This document shows positions 11,990 through 23,513 of a stretch of 64,000 nucleotides of DNA, in pieces; within the stretch, counting starts at the first letter, position 1, and every line of letters starts with the position of its first letter. A model generated the notes under the pieces. It ran no database searches and was not told where the DNA came from. It saw only the letters and a list, made by a program, of their open reading frames with translations. The position numbers and the translations under genes were made by a program. The DNA lies in the NCBI RefSeq assembly GCF_042453785.1, contig NC_091672.1, positions 3,626,001-3,690,000 on the forward strand, given 5' to 3'. Origin of the DNA: Malus domestica (taxonomy: Eukaryota > Streptophyta > Magnoliopsida > Rosales > Rosaceae).

Positions 11990-12835
11990 TGATATTATTG
12001 TACTTTAAAAAATCATTTTATAAACAGTGGCGAAATAAAGCATTATGATTTTTGGTAAATTTTTTGTAAAAGTGTTTTTAACAAAAAAAAATACAATGTT
12101 ATAGTGTTTGGTAAATTTTTATGTAAAACATTTGTTATTGTGCACAATGATTAAAAAAATATGATATTTAATATTATATAATAATTTTTTATCTTTTCTT
12201 TTATTTTGATATTTACAATATTTATATAAACTATTTACTAAACAGCTGTACTCTTTTACCCCTTTTTTTATTAAGATATTTATAATTTTTTAATTCTATT
12301 CTTTTCTACAAGGGGTCGTTTTTCTTCTTTTACTTTATTTTTGCAGAACCTCTGTATTTTCTCTCTTCTGCCCCTCACTCCCTCTCTCCCCCTTCTCTCT
12401 CTGTCTCTCTCTACCAGATCCTAAGGAAGGCTGGGTCAAATCAACCGATTCGCAAAGGAAGGATGGACTCCAATTTCGGGACTTACCGTCGGTGTTAGCA
12501 TCGAGGTCGTCTCGTTGAGATTTTGGGTGTCAAGCAGAAGGGTGCAAATCTAGCATTCTTTGTGCAAGATTTTGACAAAGCCTAGAAATCAAACAAACCT
12601 CTTGCCGCTCTTGTCCAAGAAATCCAAAGAAGCTCAGAGTGAGAGAGGACATAAGAGAGGTAAAAAAAAAAAACCAGTTTTTTCAAAGCTGGGTTTTGCA
12701 GCTTCGTGTTTTTGGTTTTTTTTTCCTCCCAAAACTATGAAAAAAAACTGAAGTTGAATGTTTACCAAACACGAAAAAGTTGGCTCCTAGCTTTTTTGAT
12801 ACCCACTTTTTTCAAAAGCAACTCAGTCCCAAATC
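11990..12835. repeat. possible non-autonomous DNA transposon
   Basis: The left arm (about 11990-12130) and the inverted right arm (about 12740-12835) share TTTGG...TTTAAAAAA and GTTTGGTAAA-type sequence, suggesting imperfect long TIRs. Between them are an AT-rich block, a CT-rich tract (12355-12415) and a moderately GC-rich segment (12420-12650) that resembles a transcribed leader. No TSD could be fixed. Confidence 0.35.
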
Positions 12836-12880
12836 ATTACTAAGTGTCTCCATATATTTACATCAATCACTGAAATTAAG

Positions 12881-13884
12881 ATGAGCAGTCCTTCCTCACC
12901 AGCTTCAATTCCAGGTCCTAAAAGGTACGCTTAATTTTCATCATTCAATGTCTAGCCTCCGGCAGGGCTTATAGCTCATCTGGTTAAGGTAGCTCGAGGT
13001 TCAGGGTTTGAATTCCTAGTTTGTCCTACATTTACTAATTAGTGTCTCATTTGTCATCATTAATTTTCAGGTTAGAAGGCAAAGTGGCAATTATCACCGG
13101 AGGTGCTAGTGGAATTGGAGAGAGCACTGCAAGATTGTTTGTGTTCCATGGTGCAAAAGTCGTCATAGCCGACGTCCAAGACGAACTAGCCCTGTCCCTC
13201 TGCAAAGAACTCGACCCAGACGGAGTTTCCATTTCGTACATACGTTGCGATGTCACTGTCGATTCGGATGTGAAAAATGTTGTAGACGTGGCTCTGTCGA
13301 AGTACGGAAGGCTTGACATCATGTACAACAATGCAGGCATATCCGGCAAATTGGACCCAACTATTTTGGGTGCTGATGGCGAAAACTTCAAGAAAGTGTT
13401 TGATGTGAATGTCTATGGTGCTTTCTTGGGCGCCAAGCATGCTGCTAGGGCAATGATCCCTGCTAAAAAAGGTGTCATTCTTTTCACTTCAAGCGTGGCG
13501 TCAGTGACTTGCGGCCAGTCTACACACGCATACGCCATGTCGAAGCACGCGGTGGTGGGACTTATGAAAAGCTTGTGCGTGGACTTGGGGCAGCACGGGA
13601 TTAGAGTCAATTGCATATCTCCGGGTGCCATGGCAACCCCGTTTCTGACGAATCTTTTGGGGATTGAAAGAAATACGGTTGAGGAGATGATCTGCGCTTC
13701 GGCGGTGTTGAAAGGAGTGGTGCCGAGGGCAGAGGATGTGGCGGAGGCTGCCGTGTACTTGGCGAGTGACGAGTCCAAATTTGTGAATGGACTGAACTTT
13801 CTTGTGGATGGAGGTTATAGCACCACTAATCAGTCTCTTAGTATGGTTTTGAGGAATTTCATGTCGTCAAACCAGGTTTTGTAA
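12881..13884 (+). CDS. short-chain dehydrogenase/reductase, two exons, 285 aa
   Basis: NAD(P)-dependent oxidoreductase of the classical SDR family, in the plant group that includes xanthoxin, secoisolariciresinol and momilactone dehydrogenases; the substrate cannot be read from sequence. Exon 1 is 12881-12924, the intron (GT...AG) is 12925-13070 and exon 2 is 13071-13884. The join encodes Lys-Arg-Leu-Glu-Gly. Visible motifs are the cofactor loop TGGASGIG (residues 24-31), Asp49 at the end of beta-2 (which favours NAD over NADP), NNAG (101-104), Asn128, Ser156, and YAMSK with Tyr169 and Lys173. The full catalytic tetrad is present. The length is normal for the family. The start chosen gives a short Ser/Pro-rich leader typical of these proteins; no targeting peptide is obvious, so it is probably cytosolic. 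A broken relative lies at 2307-2678. Confidence 0.9.
12960..13030 (+). repeat. tRNA-like/SINE head fragment in the SDR intron
   Basis: The intron contains TATAGCTCATCTGGTTAAGG, resembling a pol III A box, and about 26 bp further GGTTTGAATTCCT, resembling a B box. The spacing and order fit a tRNA-derived SINE head or an old tRNA relic. No T tail or TSD could be defined. Confidence 0.4.
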
Positions 13885-15170
13885 GCATCATCCATTTGTT
13901 GTGCTATGTTTTGATCCTTTGTGCTTCCTCTTTTAGAGTATTATGAAAACTTCATTCAAACTAGCAAGCAAAAATGTCTGCGCGGTGCTGCAGGTTTTAA
14001 GATCGTATAAGATGATACTATTGCTTATATACATTTGTTTGGTAGTATAAGTTAGAAAAGGTAGCTTGATAACATGTTTTAGATGCTGCTTGTCATATTG
14101 TAGTAAGCCTTGTGCTATTTACATGCATTGTTTGAGAATGCTAAATTCCGTACAAATGAAAAGAGCAAAATAATTTAAATGCATGAATTATCAGGTCCAT
14201 ATTCTGTATGACTGCGACAATAGGTCCATTTTCTTTAACAATTTAGTTTACATCCACATACACTTTTGGCATTTCAGTACACATTCGCAGTGCACACACC
14301 ACAAAATCTGCCCTTAATTCTTCTACAATTGTAGCAGCCAAACAGTCTAAGTTCACCTCTCTCACACATAAACCTAACTAGTCGCTCGTCTCCTCCCAAC
14401 TTCCCGCATACAAATGTGCACACAGATTGGTCGCCTTGTGGCCGGATTTTGTGCTTTTAGAATAAGCTCCACAATGGATGCAGCCGACCAAGCAGAAAGC
14501 CCTCGACACAAGGTGGTGTGTATGTTCAAACGCGGGCACTCAGCTGGACCTAAGCTCGGGAGCTTAGTTTTGCTCATGCTAATCCTCGTGCTTTGGGTTA
14601 TGCTCGTGCTTTCAGTCTCTCCAACATTATAAATTTGGACAAAGAAAAAAGCGTATAGTCAAAATTCAAATCTAATATGAAGATTGAAGAAGGTAACTAG
14701 CTTTGAATTCTACAATTTGTTGAGTTCCTTCGACATGGTTCTCTCAAGCGCCCTAATATAGTGTACTTGTTATATGTGTCGATTACAAGTTCTTGAGCTC
14801 TACTTTTAGCTCAGTTTTAAGAACACCCAACATGGTTTTTCATTCAAGTATTCAAGAACTCGAAAACAAATTTAAGAAATGTGAATATATTGTAAATCTG
14901 CACTACGTTTTCTCTTTTGGGACTGATAAATATTTGTTTTATTTGCAATGAATTTTTACCTTTAGTTTATTATTTTCTGGAAAATCAAGTAATGAAACAG
15001 CATTTTGACACATGCTTTATTATCTCTTTGCAGATAATTAGCATTTGGTCTTTTATGCCAAATGAATTAGCATTTTAGCATTTGGTTTTTATGCAATTAG
15101 TTTCGCTGCATGGAAATTGAGATAAAGTTTCAGGAGGCGCGGTGCAATCGAAATCGCTTCTCCAACTTAT
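13885..15170. other. SDR 3' region and intergenic, no gene seen
   Basis: The first few hundred bases are presumably the 3'UTR. Open stretches around 14374-14632 lack recognisable domains and overlap on both strands, so I do not call a gene. Confidence 0.45.
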
Positions 15171-15247
15171 CATCAAGGGCATACCTGTCCCTATAAATAT
15201 AACCAAACATCCATAGCTTTTAAAATTTTAATTAAACTACTTTCTAC

Positions 15248-15831
15248 AATTTTTGTGCCACATTCTTTAAACTGTCCTCTTTCTAAATTAAAAAAATAAT
15301 ATCCAAAACTCCTAAATTTAGCCTTCTTTATACGAAAATTATTATTATTATTATTATTAAATGTTATTAAGCTCATCCTAATGTCTTATCACTTCACTCA
15401 TTTTAAAATAATACTTTTATTAACAAATTTGTCCTTATATAAAATGACCTTCAAAGACTTAAAAACCAACCAATCATATCTTATTACAAACCCCTTCACC
15501 TCCACAATTAGGATAAATCATTAGATAATTTAGTATTACCAGATCAGCACATAACTTCCACTCAAAATTATAAATTTTTGTGCCACATTCTTTAAACTGT
15601 CCTCTTTCTAAATTAAAAAAATAATATTTAAAACTCGTAAATTTAGCCTTCTTTATACGAAAATTATTATTATTATTATTATAAAGTGTTACTAAGCTCA
15701 TCCTAATGTCTTATCACTTCACTCATTTTAAAATAATACTTTTATTAACAAACCCCTTCACCTCCACAATTAGGATAAATCATTAGATAATTTAGTATTA
15801 CCAGATCAGCACATAACTTCCACTCAAAATT
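15248..15831 (+). repeat. tandem duplication, second copy with internal deletion
   Basis: 15248-15572 and 15573-15831 are near-identical direct copies, including an ATT microsatellite. Copy 2 lacks about 60 bp present in copy 1 (about 15427-15488). The loss lies between short matching TTATTAACAAA and TTATTACAAA sequences, suggesting slippage between direct repeats. Confidence 0.88.
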
Positions 15832-16086
15832 TATCACATATACAATTATTATACAGCTGGACTTAAAACTTATTTAACATAAAAATGAAATAAAAAAATA
15901 AAAAATAAAAACTTGAAGAACCCATAATCACCACCCTCCCCGACCTCAGCCTCCACAAATTCACCCCATTTTAATTTCCTACCTCACCGCTTCAACCCCA
16001 AACACTCCTGCTTCTTCCTCCTTCCCTCTCTTTCTCCTCTCCCTCTCTCTTATGCACTGGCTGTCTCACCGATCGTCTCGTTTGCC

Positions 16087-16265
16087 ATGGCTGAGACCTT
16101 CGCCAAATCATCGAGGCTGTGCTCGGACGTCAAGCCCATGTCGTCCACTGATCTCCTCTGCGGTCCTTCAACGACTCCATCAAATGGGGACTCGAGAACC
16201 ATCTCCCGATTCCAAAAGCACGCCGTTGAGGCCGACCGAGGATTTTGGGCGAGGAGGGGCGCTGG
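16087..16265 (+). other. GC-rich gene-like fragment, unidentified
   Basis: An ATG at 16087 opens a frame preceded by a CT-rich leader (16000-16050). The codons are much more GC-rich than the flanks, and the translation is Ser/Thr-rich with no domain I recognise. It runs into a T10 then G20+ homopolymer at about 16270-16303, beyond which the frame means nothing. It may be a captured or truncated exon, or the first exon of a dead gene. Confidence 0.3.
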
Positions 16266-16269
16266 GTGT

Positions 16270-16300
<31 letters not shown>

Positions 16301-16303
16301 AAG
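16270..16303 (+). repeat. oligo-T/oligo-G homopolymer
   Basis: A run of about ten T followed by a run of more than twenty G. Such runs are prone to sequencing and assembly error, so its length is unreliable. Confidence 0.8.
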
Positions 16304-16745
16304 GTGGTTGGGCTGAGGTTTGGGTTTTTTGGGGAGGGGACTATTGTGATATTTGGAGTTGGAGTTGTTGGGTATATTAGTTTAATGATAATTTTCTTTT
16401 TTGTTAAATTATAATAAATTTTGTAAAGAAAGGAAAATTGGGAGAAGAAATATATAGGGTTATTTTGAGAATAATGGTGGGTGGGGAAAGAGTTTATGTG
16501 TGTTTTGTCTTTTTATGATGGATGTGAATATAAGGTATGTAGGGAAATAAGAAAATGAGGTGGGTATAACACCAATCATTATTATTAATTCAAACAAAGA
16601 AAGATAATTATTAATTTATTAATCAATGATATGTACCAAAAGTTTAAATTAAGCATACCAAAAACTGAAACCAACGTACTAAAAATTAAAACTAAACGTA
16701 ACAAACACTAAAATTAAACATTTCAAAAAAATATTTGAACATAAA

Positions 16746-19264
16746 TGTGACGACCTTTCCCTAATTTTCCTATGTAATTTATCCCCGAGTATGTTTATTG
16801 ACGATTATGCCCTTATTGGCAAGTGACGTGGACTTATTCTTATGGCTTTCCTTTTTATTTCTCGCTATCGCATTTAAATTGTACATGCTAGCACGAGTAT
16901 GCGTAAATTTTGAAGTGTAAAAATATCTACTTTGGATAGATTTTGATTTCCTTTTTCTGTAGGAAATCTAAAAAAAAAACTATCCTTGGATTCCTTTTAA
17001 ACTCATCCCGTGCACTTCCCCCTTCATTATTCACTATCACCTATCACCTATCCCATCCCTTCTTTATTTCCTGTTCCCTCAATCAGAAAAGCATCTCTCT
17101 CTCTCTCTCTCCCTCTTCCACACCACACTTCTTCTTCTTCCTTTCTGCAACAACCACAAAACACTCAAACGTGAAAAACAAATTACACCATTGTGATCAT
17201 CTCAGTCCCACGATCACAACCATGTCCTTGAAATCTGGTGTGGACGAGTTTTGACTCACCAACTCGAAAGGTTGACTCGGCGAGTTCGACATATCGATTT
17301 TCAGGCCATGCATGGCTTAGGTAAGCCTTGAGAAACCCTTAGAACCTTCATTTCACTTCTATGAGTTGTTATTGATCATTTGTTTGTGTTTTGAACGTGT
17401 GGTTTTACCCAAAAACTCGAGAAGAAAGAGAATCTGCCATTTTTCACTCAAGAACCATGGTCATTTGGTCACTTTCAAACCGTTTTTCTGGTCAACATTG
17501 ACCACAATTGGATTCTTCTAGGTACAAACTTGTTCTCTACATTCTTAACTTCAAAAGGGCTTTTGAATCACTGAGTTGGGTTGAGTAACGAGTTAGAAAT
17601 CAACTCTGGAAGTTGGGAAGAAAATTTTAGTTTTCTGGAAAATTTCAGCCGTGGTCGTTTGGCCACTTTCAGGCCAAATTTCTGAACAACACGGACTATA
17701 TTCGAACTTTCTGTAAATTGGGATTGGTAGATCACATTCCTAGCTTTAATTTGGCTTTTGTAGAAGTGAATATGGTTGAGAATCGAGCTCGTTATGGGCT
17801 CTGGAAGTTGGGCAAAAAATCTGCAAAACTGTAGATTTTCGCAAAGAAGGCGAGTATAATGTACTCGCGGGGGCGCGTGGGCAGCCGCTTTTGGGGGCGC
17901 GTGGGGGCGAGTCTGGGCTCCGGCCGACGCGTGGTTGACACGTGTGTGTTCGTATCGTCGAGTAGATCGATTTCATATATTTACACCCTATGTTTGAGCA
18001 AACTATGAGGGTTTTATTTAGGTTTCTGTTATGTGCTTTAATTAATGTTATTTAGTTATTTCACATATATGGGAAACTTATTTCGAGGATTTTCGAGGCC
18101 AAGCTAGGCTCGGGGGCTACGACCCAGCGACGTACTTGTGAGTGAGAAGTTGTTTTATACCTATATATATTTATAGTTTCCATAAATGTATTTACTTCAC
18201 TTTTACGCCTAACTTGCCTAGTATCATTATTGTGATAAATGCTACTATATGGTTGTGATATTACTGTCATGGCATTCATACATACTTATATACATGCTTA
18301 TCTTGCTGCACTCGGCGTTAATACTCGCCCTAGGGCCAGGTCCAGTCCTTCACGTGTATATTCACATCCGCACCGTTTGCTCACCTTGGATCCAAGTTTA
18401 GGTACCAGTCTTGTCGGGTAGATTGCATTAAGCGATCCGACTTGTATGTGATGTGCTTTTGCACCAGTCTTCACGTGATCGTAGTACTAGAGCATATTAA
18501 TTACACCCAGTCATGTTCGTGTTAGAAACCATCTGTTTGAACTTGTGTGCCAGCTTAGATGGATGAGCACTTAGTTATATTGATTATCACATGATTATTA
18601 TTGTGGTATATGATACATCATTTACTTGGCATATTTCTAGTTATATCAGCATTGATTACACCCAGTCCTTTTCGTGTTAGAAACCATCTGTTTGAACTTG
18701 TGTGCCAGCTTAGATGGATGAGCACTTAGTTATATTGATTATCACATGATTATTATTGTGGTATATGATACATCATTTACTTGGCATATTTCTAGTTATA
18801 TGGCTGATATATTTGATTTCATACTTACGTAGTATGTTTTGAGGAAACTATAATTGTTTCTCGAGCGAGGGGTTAGTATATTCAAAGATAAAGGTTTTCT
18901 TATAAGCATTGTTTTGCTGACCCACTCAACTTTGTTTTTCGCCCCTCCAGGACCTAGATAGCTGTACTCTCTGTGGCATTTGAGGAATCACGGCAGTTCT
19001 GACATTTCCTTCTGTTTAGACGTATGAACTTATCACTATTATGTAATAAGTGTACTTTGGTTGCTTTGACTACTCTTTCGTAGTCTCCCTGTCTATTACG
19101 CTCTGAATAATTGTCATGGGTTCAACCCACGAATTGCACACATTCATTGTTTAGTTCTAATTAGTTTTAATTTTATTCTCTTTTTTGCATCACTTACCCT
19201 TGAGGTTACGTCACCTCACGGTGACGGCCAGCATGCTTCGACCTTTCCAGGTTGGGGTGTGTCA
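16746..19264 (+). mobile_element. second solo Gypsy LTR, about 2.5 kb
   Basis: It starts TGTGACGACCTTTCCC and ends GGTTGGGGTGTGTCA, flanked by perfect 5-bp TSDs ATAAA at 16741-16745 and 19265-19269. The ends and the interior (CT-rich leader near 17095, GCGCGTGGGGGCG-like patches near 17875, CACTTGGATCC-type segment near 18385, CTGACCCACTCAACTTTG near 18918) parallel the solo LTR at 9065-11286. They belong to one related group but have diverged. A 155-bp internal tandem duplication accounts for part of the extra length. Confidence 0.92.
18501..18802 (+). repeat. 155-bp tandem duplication within the solo LTR
   Basis: 18501-18655 is repeated at 18656-18802 with very few differences, starting at TTACACCCAGTC in both copies. 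The near identity implies a change more recent than the LTR insertion, or one already carried by its source element. Confidence 0.9.
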
Positions 19265-19269
19265 ATAAA

Positions 19270-20380
19270 CGTACCAATTCATAAATGAATTAAACCAACG
19301 CGTGAAAACCCATAATAAACGTACTAGTAATATATACAAAATAACTCTCTTATTAAAATGTGTACATAATAATTTAAAAAAATATAAACATCCACCATTT
19401 TTGTTATTTTGAAGATGGGAAATTTTATTGGAACCCATTCAACCTTTTTCTACACTCAATGCAAAAAATATTTTCTTAAAAATCCTAATTCACCCTTTGA
19501 TTAAAACTGAAAAAAAGAAATAAACAAAACTGAAATCTCTTCCACACCCAGTGGTTCTCTTCCACCTCAAACCCCACAGACGATTCACTGGCAATTCTCC
19601 ATGGCAACTTCAAGTTAAATTCTTTTAGCGGCACAACCTCCTTATATAGCACACCATTTAGTTTCCACAAGTTTTGACTTCGAACTGTCCATACAAGATA
19701 AATGATCCCTCTTCGGCTCAACACCTTCCTCGTCGATGACACTGCCATCCCTTCTCGGCCATAGACATTTGTGGTTCTCCGCATTGCCGACTTTGTACCA
19801 CTCAGAAACTTGTAACTAGAGAAGAAGTTCTACACCTGGGTTTTCTCAATCTGGGTATCCTCTGCATTATCAAGCACTGTGCTTCGACTTCTTACTCTTG
19901 ATCTTCACGTCTCCGACTGTTTGAATGAGTTGCGGCAAACGTAGCTTCAAGTAGTTGAACGGCAGCAAAAACACCACACTAGTCGACGTATGGCTTTTGG
20001 TTTCCATTTGTGCGGACTCGACGACGTATGCCAAACGCCCTAACATGGAAGTTGTAGGAATGAGCTCCTTCTTAGCCAAGGACTACCACGACACACCACC
20101 TGCGCAAGTTTCAATCAAAACGGTCCTAGGCATATTTTCCGGCGAAGGGAGGGGCGGCTGCCACTCCTTGCCCTCACGTAGCTTCGAATATGCTTGTAGG
20201 CCTCTGATGCCGGCGTTACGATTGAAGAGCATGAGAAATAGATGAGGGAAAGGGACAAATGAGGAGGGAGATAATACGAAAGAGGAGGTGGTTAAGAGAC
20301 GCTGGCGACAAGAGATTCACACCTGCATTATTGAAGAAAATGCCGAAAAGTGGTGGCCATATATGTGGGTTCATGTTCTT
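19270..20380. other. decayed repeat with a hAT-like end, no intact gene
   Basis: 20138-20182 contains GGCGAAGGGAGGGGCGGC followed by CCACTCC-TGCCCTCACGTAGCTTCG. This closely resembles the right terminal 60 bp of the hAT element at 2866-3941, but the outermost CCACTG is missing. The opposite end was not found. Open frames at 19485-19784 (-) and 19955-20245 (+) show no domain I recognise. Confidence 0.4.
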
Positions 20381-20740
20381 CTAATTTATTTTTACTTTCT
20401 AAATAACGTCGGGGCAAAATAGAGAATTGAATGATAAAAATATTTAAGTTGGATTTGAAAATAAGATAGTTGGGTTTAAATAAAATTTCTCTTTGAAGAT
20501 ACGTCTATATTTTTTACCAAAAAAAAAAAAAAAAGATACTATTATATTTTACTTTTAGAAAAAGAAAATATTTTGTCGGGTAAAATATAAAAAGTAGATA
20601 ATCGGATAAATATTTTGAAAGAAAAACCACGACTATCTTTAAAAAAAAAAAAAAGTCTACTTCTAAAATTCTTTAAAAAAATTAGCAGAAAATTACGATA
20701 GTAATTTCGAAAATTATAATGAATTAGTTTTAATTTGCAA

Positions 20741-20814
20741 GGCCCAATTTCATATTGGCCCAATCAATTCTCTAACAAGGCCGCACTGATTTCCCATAAA
20801 TACCTAAAACCCTA
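20741..20814 (+). promoter_or_regulatory. RPS17 promoter: two site II boxes and a telo box
   Basis: GGCCCA (inverse TGGGCC, site II) occurs at 20741-20746 and 20757-20762. A telo box AAACCCTA lies at 20807-20814, about 90 bp before the ATG, and a CATAAATA sequence lies between. Paired site II and telo motifs are the known signature of plant ribosomal-protein promoters active in dividing cells. Confidence 0.75.
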
Positions 20815-20900
20815 CCTCCCACTTCCCTTACCCTCTCCTCACGCACAGACGCACATACCAGCGCCGTCGCCTGCCATCTCCTCCGCGCAAATCCACCACC

Positions 20901-21320
20901 ATGGGTCGCGTCCGCACAAAAACAGTGAAGAAATCCTCCCGCCAGGTGATCGAGCGCTACTACTCGCGCATGACCCTGGACTTCCACACCAACAAGAAGA
21001 TCCTCGAGGAAGTCGCCATCATCCCCTCCAAGCGCCTCCGCAACAAGATTGCCGGATTCTCCACCCACCTGATGAAGCGGATCCAGAAGGGCCCGGTCCG
21101 CGGCATCTCCCTGAAGCTGCAGGAGGAGGAGCGCGAGCGCCGCATGGACTTCGTCCCTGAGGAGTCCGCTATCAAGATCGACGAGATCTCCGTCGACAAG
21201 GAAACCATCGACATGCTCTCTGCTCTGGGCATGGCTGACATGCCCGGCGTCAAGCGGGTCGACCCGGAAGCACAGTCTCAGAATCTGGGGTTCGTGCGTG
21301 GTGGACCCAGAAGGTACTGA
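20901..21320 (+). CDS. RPS17: 40S ribosomal protein S17 (eS17), 139 aa
   Basis: A structural protein of the small cytosolic ribosomal subunit. A single exon encodes a complete 139-residue protein beginning [20 protein letters not shown]. It has the conserved [13 protein letters not shown] segment (about 42-54), the [15 protein letters not shown] patch, and the acidic-to-basic tail ending GPRRY. Length and start match the family exactly. The coding sequence is far more GC-rich than its surroundings, and its promoter carries site II and telo boxes. An intronless eS17 gene is plausible for plants. A retrocopy is possible, but the ribosomal-protein promoter and the absence of a nearby poly(A) tract argue against that. 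Confidence 0.97.
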   Translation: MGRVRTKTVKKSSRQVIERYYSRMTLDFHTNKKILEEVAIIPSKRLRNKIAGFSTHLMKRIQKGPVRGISLKLQEEERERRMDFVPEESAIKIDEISVDKETIDMLSALGMADMPGVKRVDPEAQSQNLGFVRGGPRRY

Positions 21321-22390
21321 AACGGGTTTTGATGCTATACTACATTTGGTTTTTGGATTAGGAAGAAGTTAGCTTGTTGCTAAATTTCTATGTGTTTAAT
21401 TTTATTGAGGAAGCAATGCGGATGATGTCTTTTGTTATGGGATTATGTTATATTTGCATTGAGAATCGAAAGCGTTGCAGTTGATTTCGTTTGTTGAATT
21501 AATTGTTTTGGTGTTTATTGCTGTTGATTCCGATGGACACCGATAATCTGGTTTTAGTATGCTAGTTTCTCGATTTGTTCGTCTTCTTTCGGGGTTTTAG
21601 CTTTCGGAATTTATGGGCATGTTTAGGTCGAATTGTTCTGGTTTTGGTATTCATCTGTGATTAGTTTGATCTGTGAAACAATGTTATGGCTTTGTTTCTG
21701 ATCTGTTAGAATTTGGAACCCTTGTGATGTTAAATTTTGATGCTTATTTGTCGGGGTTTCACGGGGTAGCGTTTCATCTGACTAGCATCAACATGCCTAA
21801 TCTTATGATTAGCATGTAAGCTGTAGTGATGCATTCAGTTTACCTTGTAAAATGGTTTTGTCATGTCTATTTGCTTCCACACCGGCACTGGTTTTGCTCT
21901 CTTCTTTCCGTAAATACTTAAGTAGTACTGTCTTTGGTTTTTACCATTTCTTACTTGGTAACTGGATCGTTATACTGTCTAAATATTGTCTAAATATTGT
22001 TGAATTAAGTGTTGCGGATTGATTGCACCGCGTATGGTTTGCGTGATTGTGGACGTTTGGGTTACCCCTGCCTCTGCAGCGGGTTTCCATTGCTTTGCTG
22101 GCAATAAACTTAGAAGTTGCTGGAGTTTTGAGTCCCGACGATACCCCTGGTTGTCGAATAAGAGGTCAAGGTTACCTTGCCTTGCAAGCTATGTTTGATG
22201 TCATTTGCATAGTTATTATATTGGGATTACTCAATTCCATCCGTTGAACATAAGGTGACGTGTTCATCGACTTGTTGGAACTTGTAAGTTGTAACTCCTC
22301 CACCGGCAAAAGGAGCCGCCAATATTACAGGGCTAAATGAAATATACAGTGAAGTTGCCTTCATGAATGCTCCCTCTTCAATCTAGGAGC
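21321..22390. other. RPS17 3' region and intergenic
   Basis: T-rich sequence with no convincing frame. The first 200-300 bp are probably 3'UTR. Confidence 0.4.
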
Positions 22391-22830
22391 GTTTTTGGAC
22401 ACGTTTCGGTTCTCTAAAAACATAAAAAGCGAGTTTTTAGAGTTTTTAAACTCACTCTTTCTTTTTTTTTCCTTCCCTCTCACTCCAAACCTATCTCTCT
22501 TTCCTCTCTTTCTGTTACCTTTTTCGTCTTTTCCTTCAATTGGCTTTCTTCATTCTCTCAATTTTCTCTTACTCTCTCTCTATCTCGTGTGATGATCTCT
22601 CTTATTTCTCTTTCCTTCAATCATCTCTTATTTTCTTTCTTTCTCTATCCTCTTTCTCCCTCTCCTGTGACCCCCCCTTTTTTTAGATCTCCTTGTATAA
22701 TTTAGGTCGTAAGATTTAAAGTTTTTAAATCACAAATCAATCATGTTTTTGACTTTTAAAGAAAATTGTTTTCAAGAAATGTTTTAAGAAATGATAAAAA
22801 ATTTCAAATAAGATACCAAACAAGCCTATG
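22391..22830. other. CT-rich tract, possibly in a degraded MITE
   Basis: A pyrimidine-rich block (22455-22680) sits between AT-rich arms. The right arm, read in reverse, starts AGGCTTGTTTGGTAT, a common MITE-like end, but the left arm matches only weakly. Confidence 0.3.
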
Positions 22831-23284
22831 AACTTGGGATATCATCTTTGCCTTTTAATGTTGTTTTTTAAATTTCATTTTATACAATTTTGAAGTTCAA
22901 AATTTGAGATATAATTTCGTGTTCTTATTTGAAACACACTTGTTTTGTGGATTTACATTAAAAAAATTCTTACATATAATTTATGAGTAAGTACACGTGA
23001 GATTATGTTACGACAACTTCGTACTCAATTTTGAAGTGAGAAAATCACACCTTTTCAATTGATTCGGAGGAAAAAGTTAAGAGGAACTACACACAAGTAT
23101 GAAAAGGTCATTCTCAATACGTAAAGACCTGTGATTTGGAAGTCATATGATGAAATCATGAAAGTGAAGGTCATTAAAAAAAATACACCCCTTCTTTCCG
23201 TATATAGTTTAAATTTTTTTTTTTTTTTAATGCAAAAATCATCAAGATTTATTATTCCGTTTCCAAGTTTTTTACTCAACCTCT

Positions 23285-23513
23285 TTTCGGTACGGACAAG
23301 GATTGTCTGCCCTCCCACTTCCGGTGCCCTTCTATTTGTGCTGTCACGGTTAAGCTACGTCAACATTTTATATTACTATTTATTTTTATCTTATTATCTC
23401 TATAAAAAAAACAATATAAAATGTTGACGTGGCTTAACCGTGATCACACAAAACAAGAGGACACGAGAGAGCACCGGAAATGGAACGGTAGACAATCCTT
23501 GTCCTTTTGGTAC
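23285..23513. mobile_element. foldback MITE, about 210 bp
   Basis: GGACAAGGATTGTCTGCC at 23294 is mirrored by the reverse complement ending at 23504. The arms continue inward through GGTTAAGC-ACGTCAACATTTTATATT, giving a near-complete hairpin with an AT-rich loop (about 23370-23410). The flanks TTTTCGGTAC and TTTTGGTAC look like a 9-10 bp TSD with one indel, which fits a Mutator-like origin. Confidence 0.8.

Noticed and set aside
14374..14632. Overlapping frames on both strands with a hydrophobic tail
   Set aside because: No recognised domain, no splice or promoter support, and mutually overlapping.
20901..21320. RPS17 as a processed retrocopy
   Set aside because: It has a typical ribosomal-protein promoter (site II and telo boxes) and no poly(A) tract or flanking duplication. 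I keep it as a functional gene.
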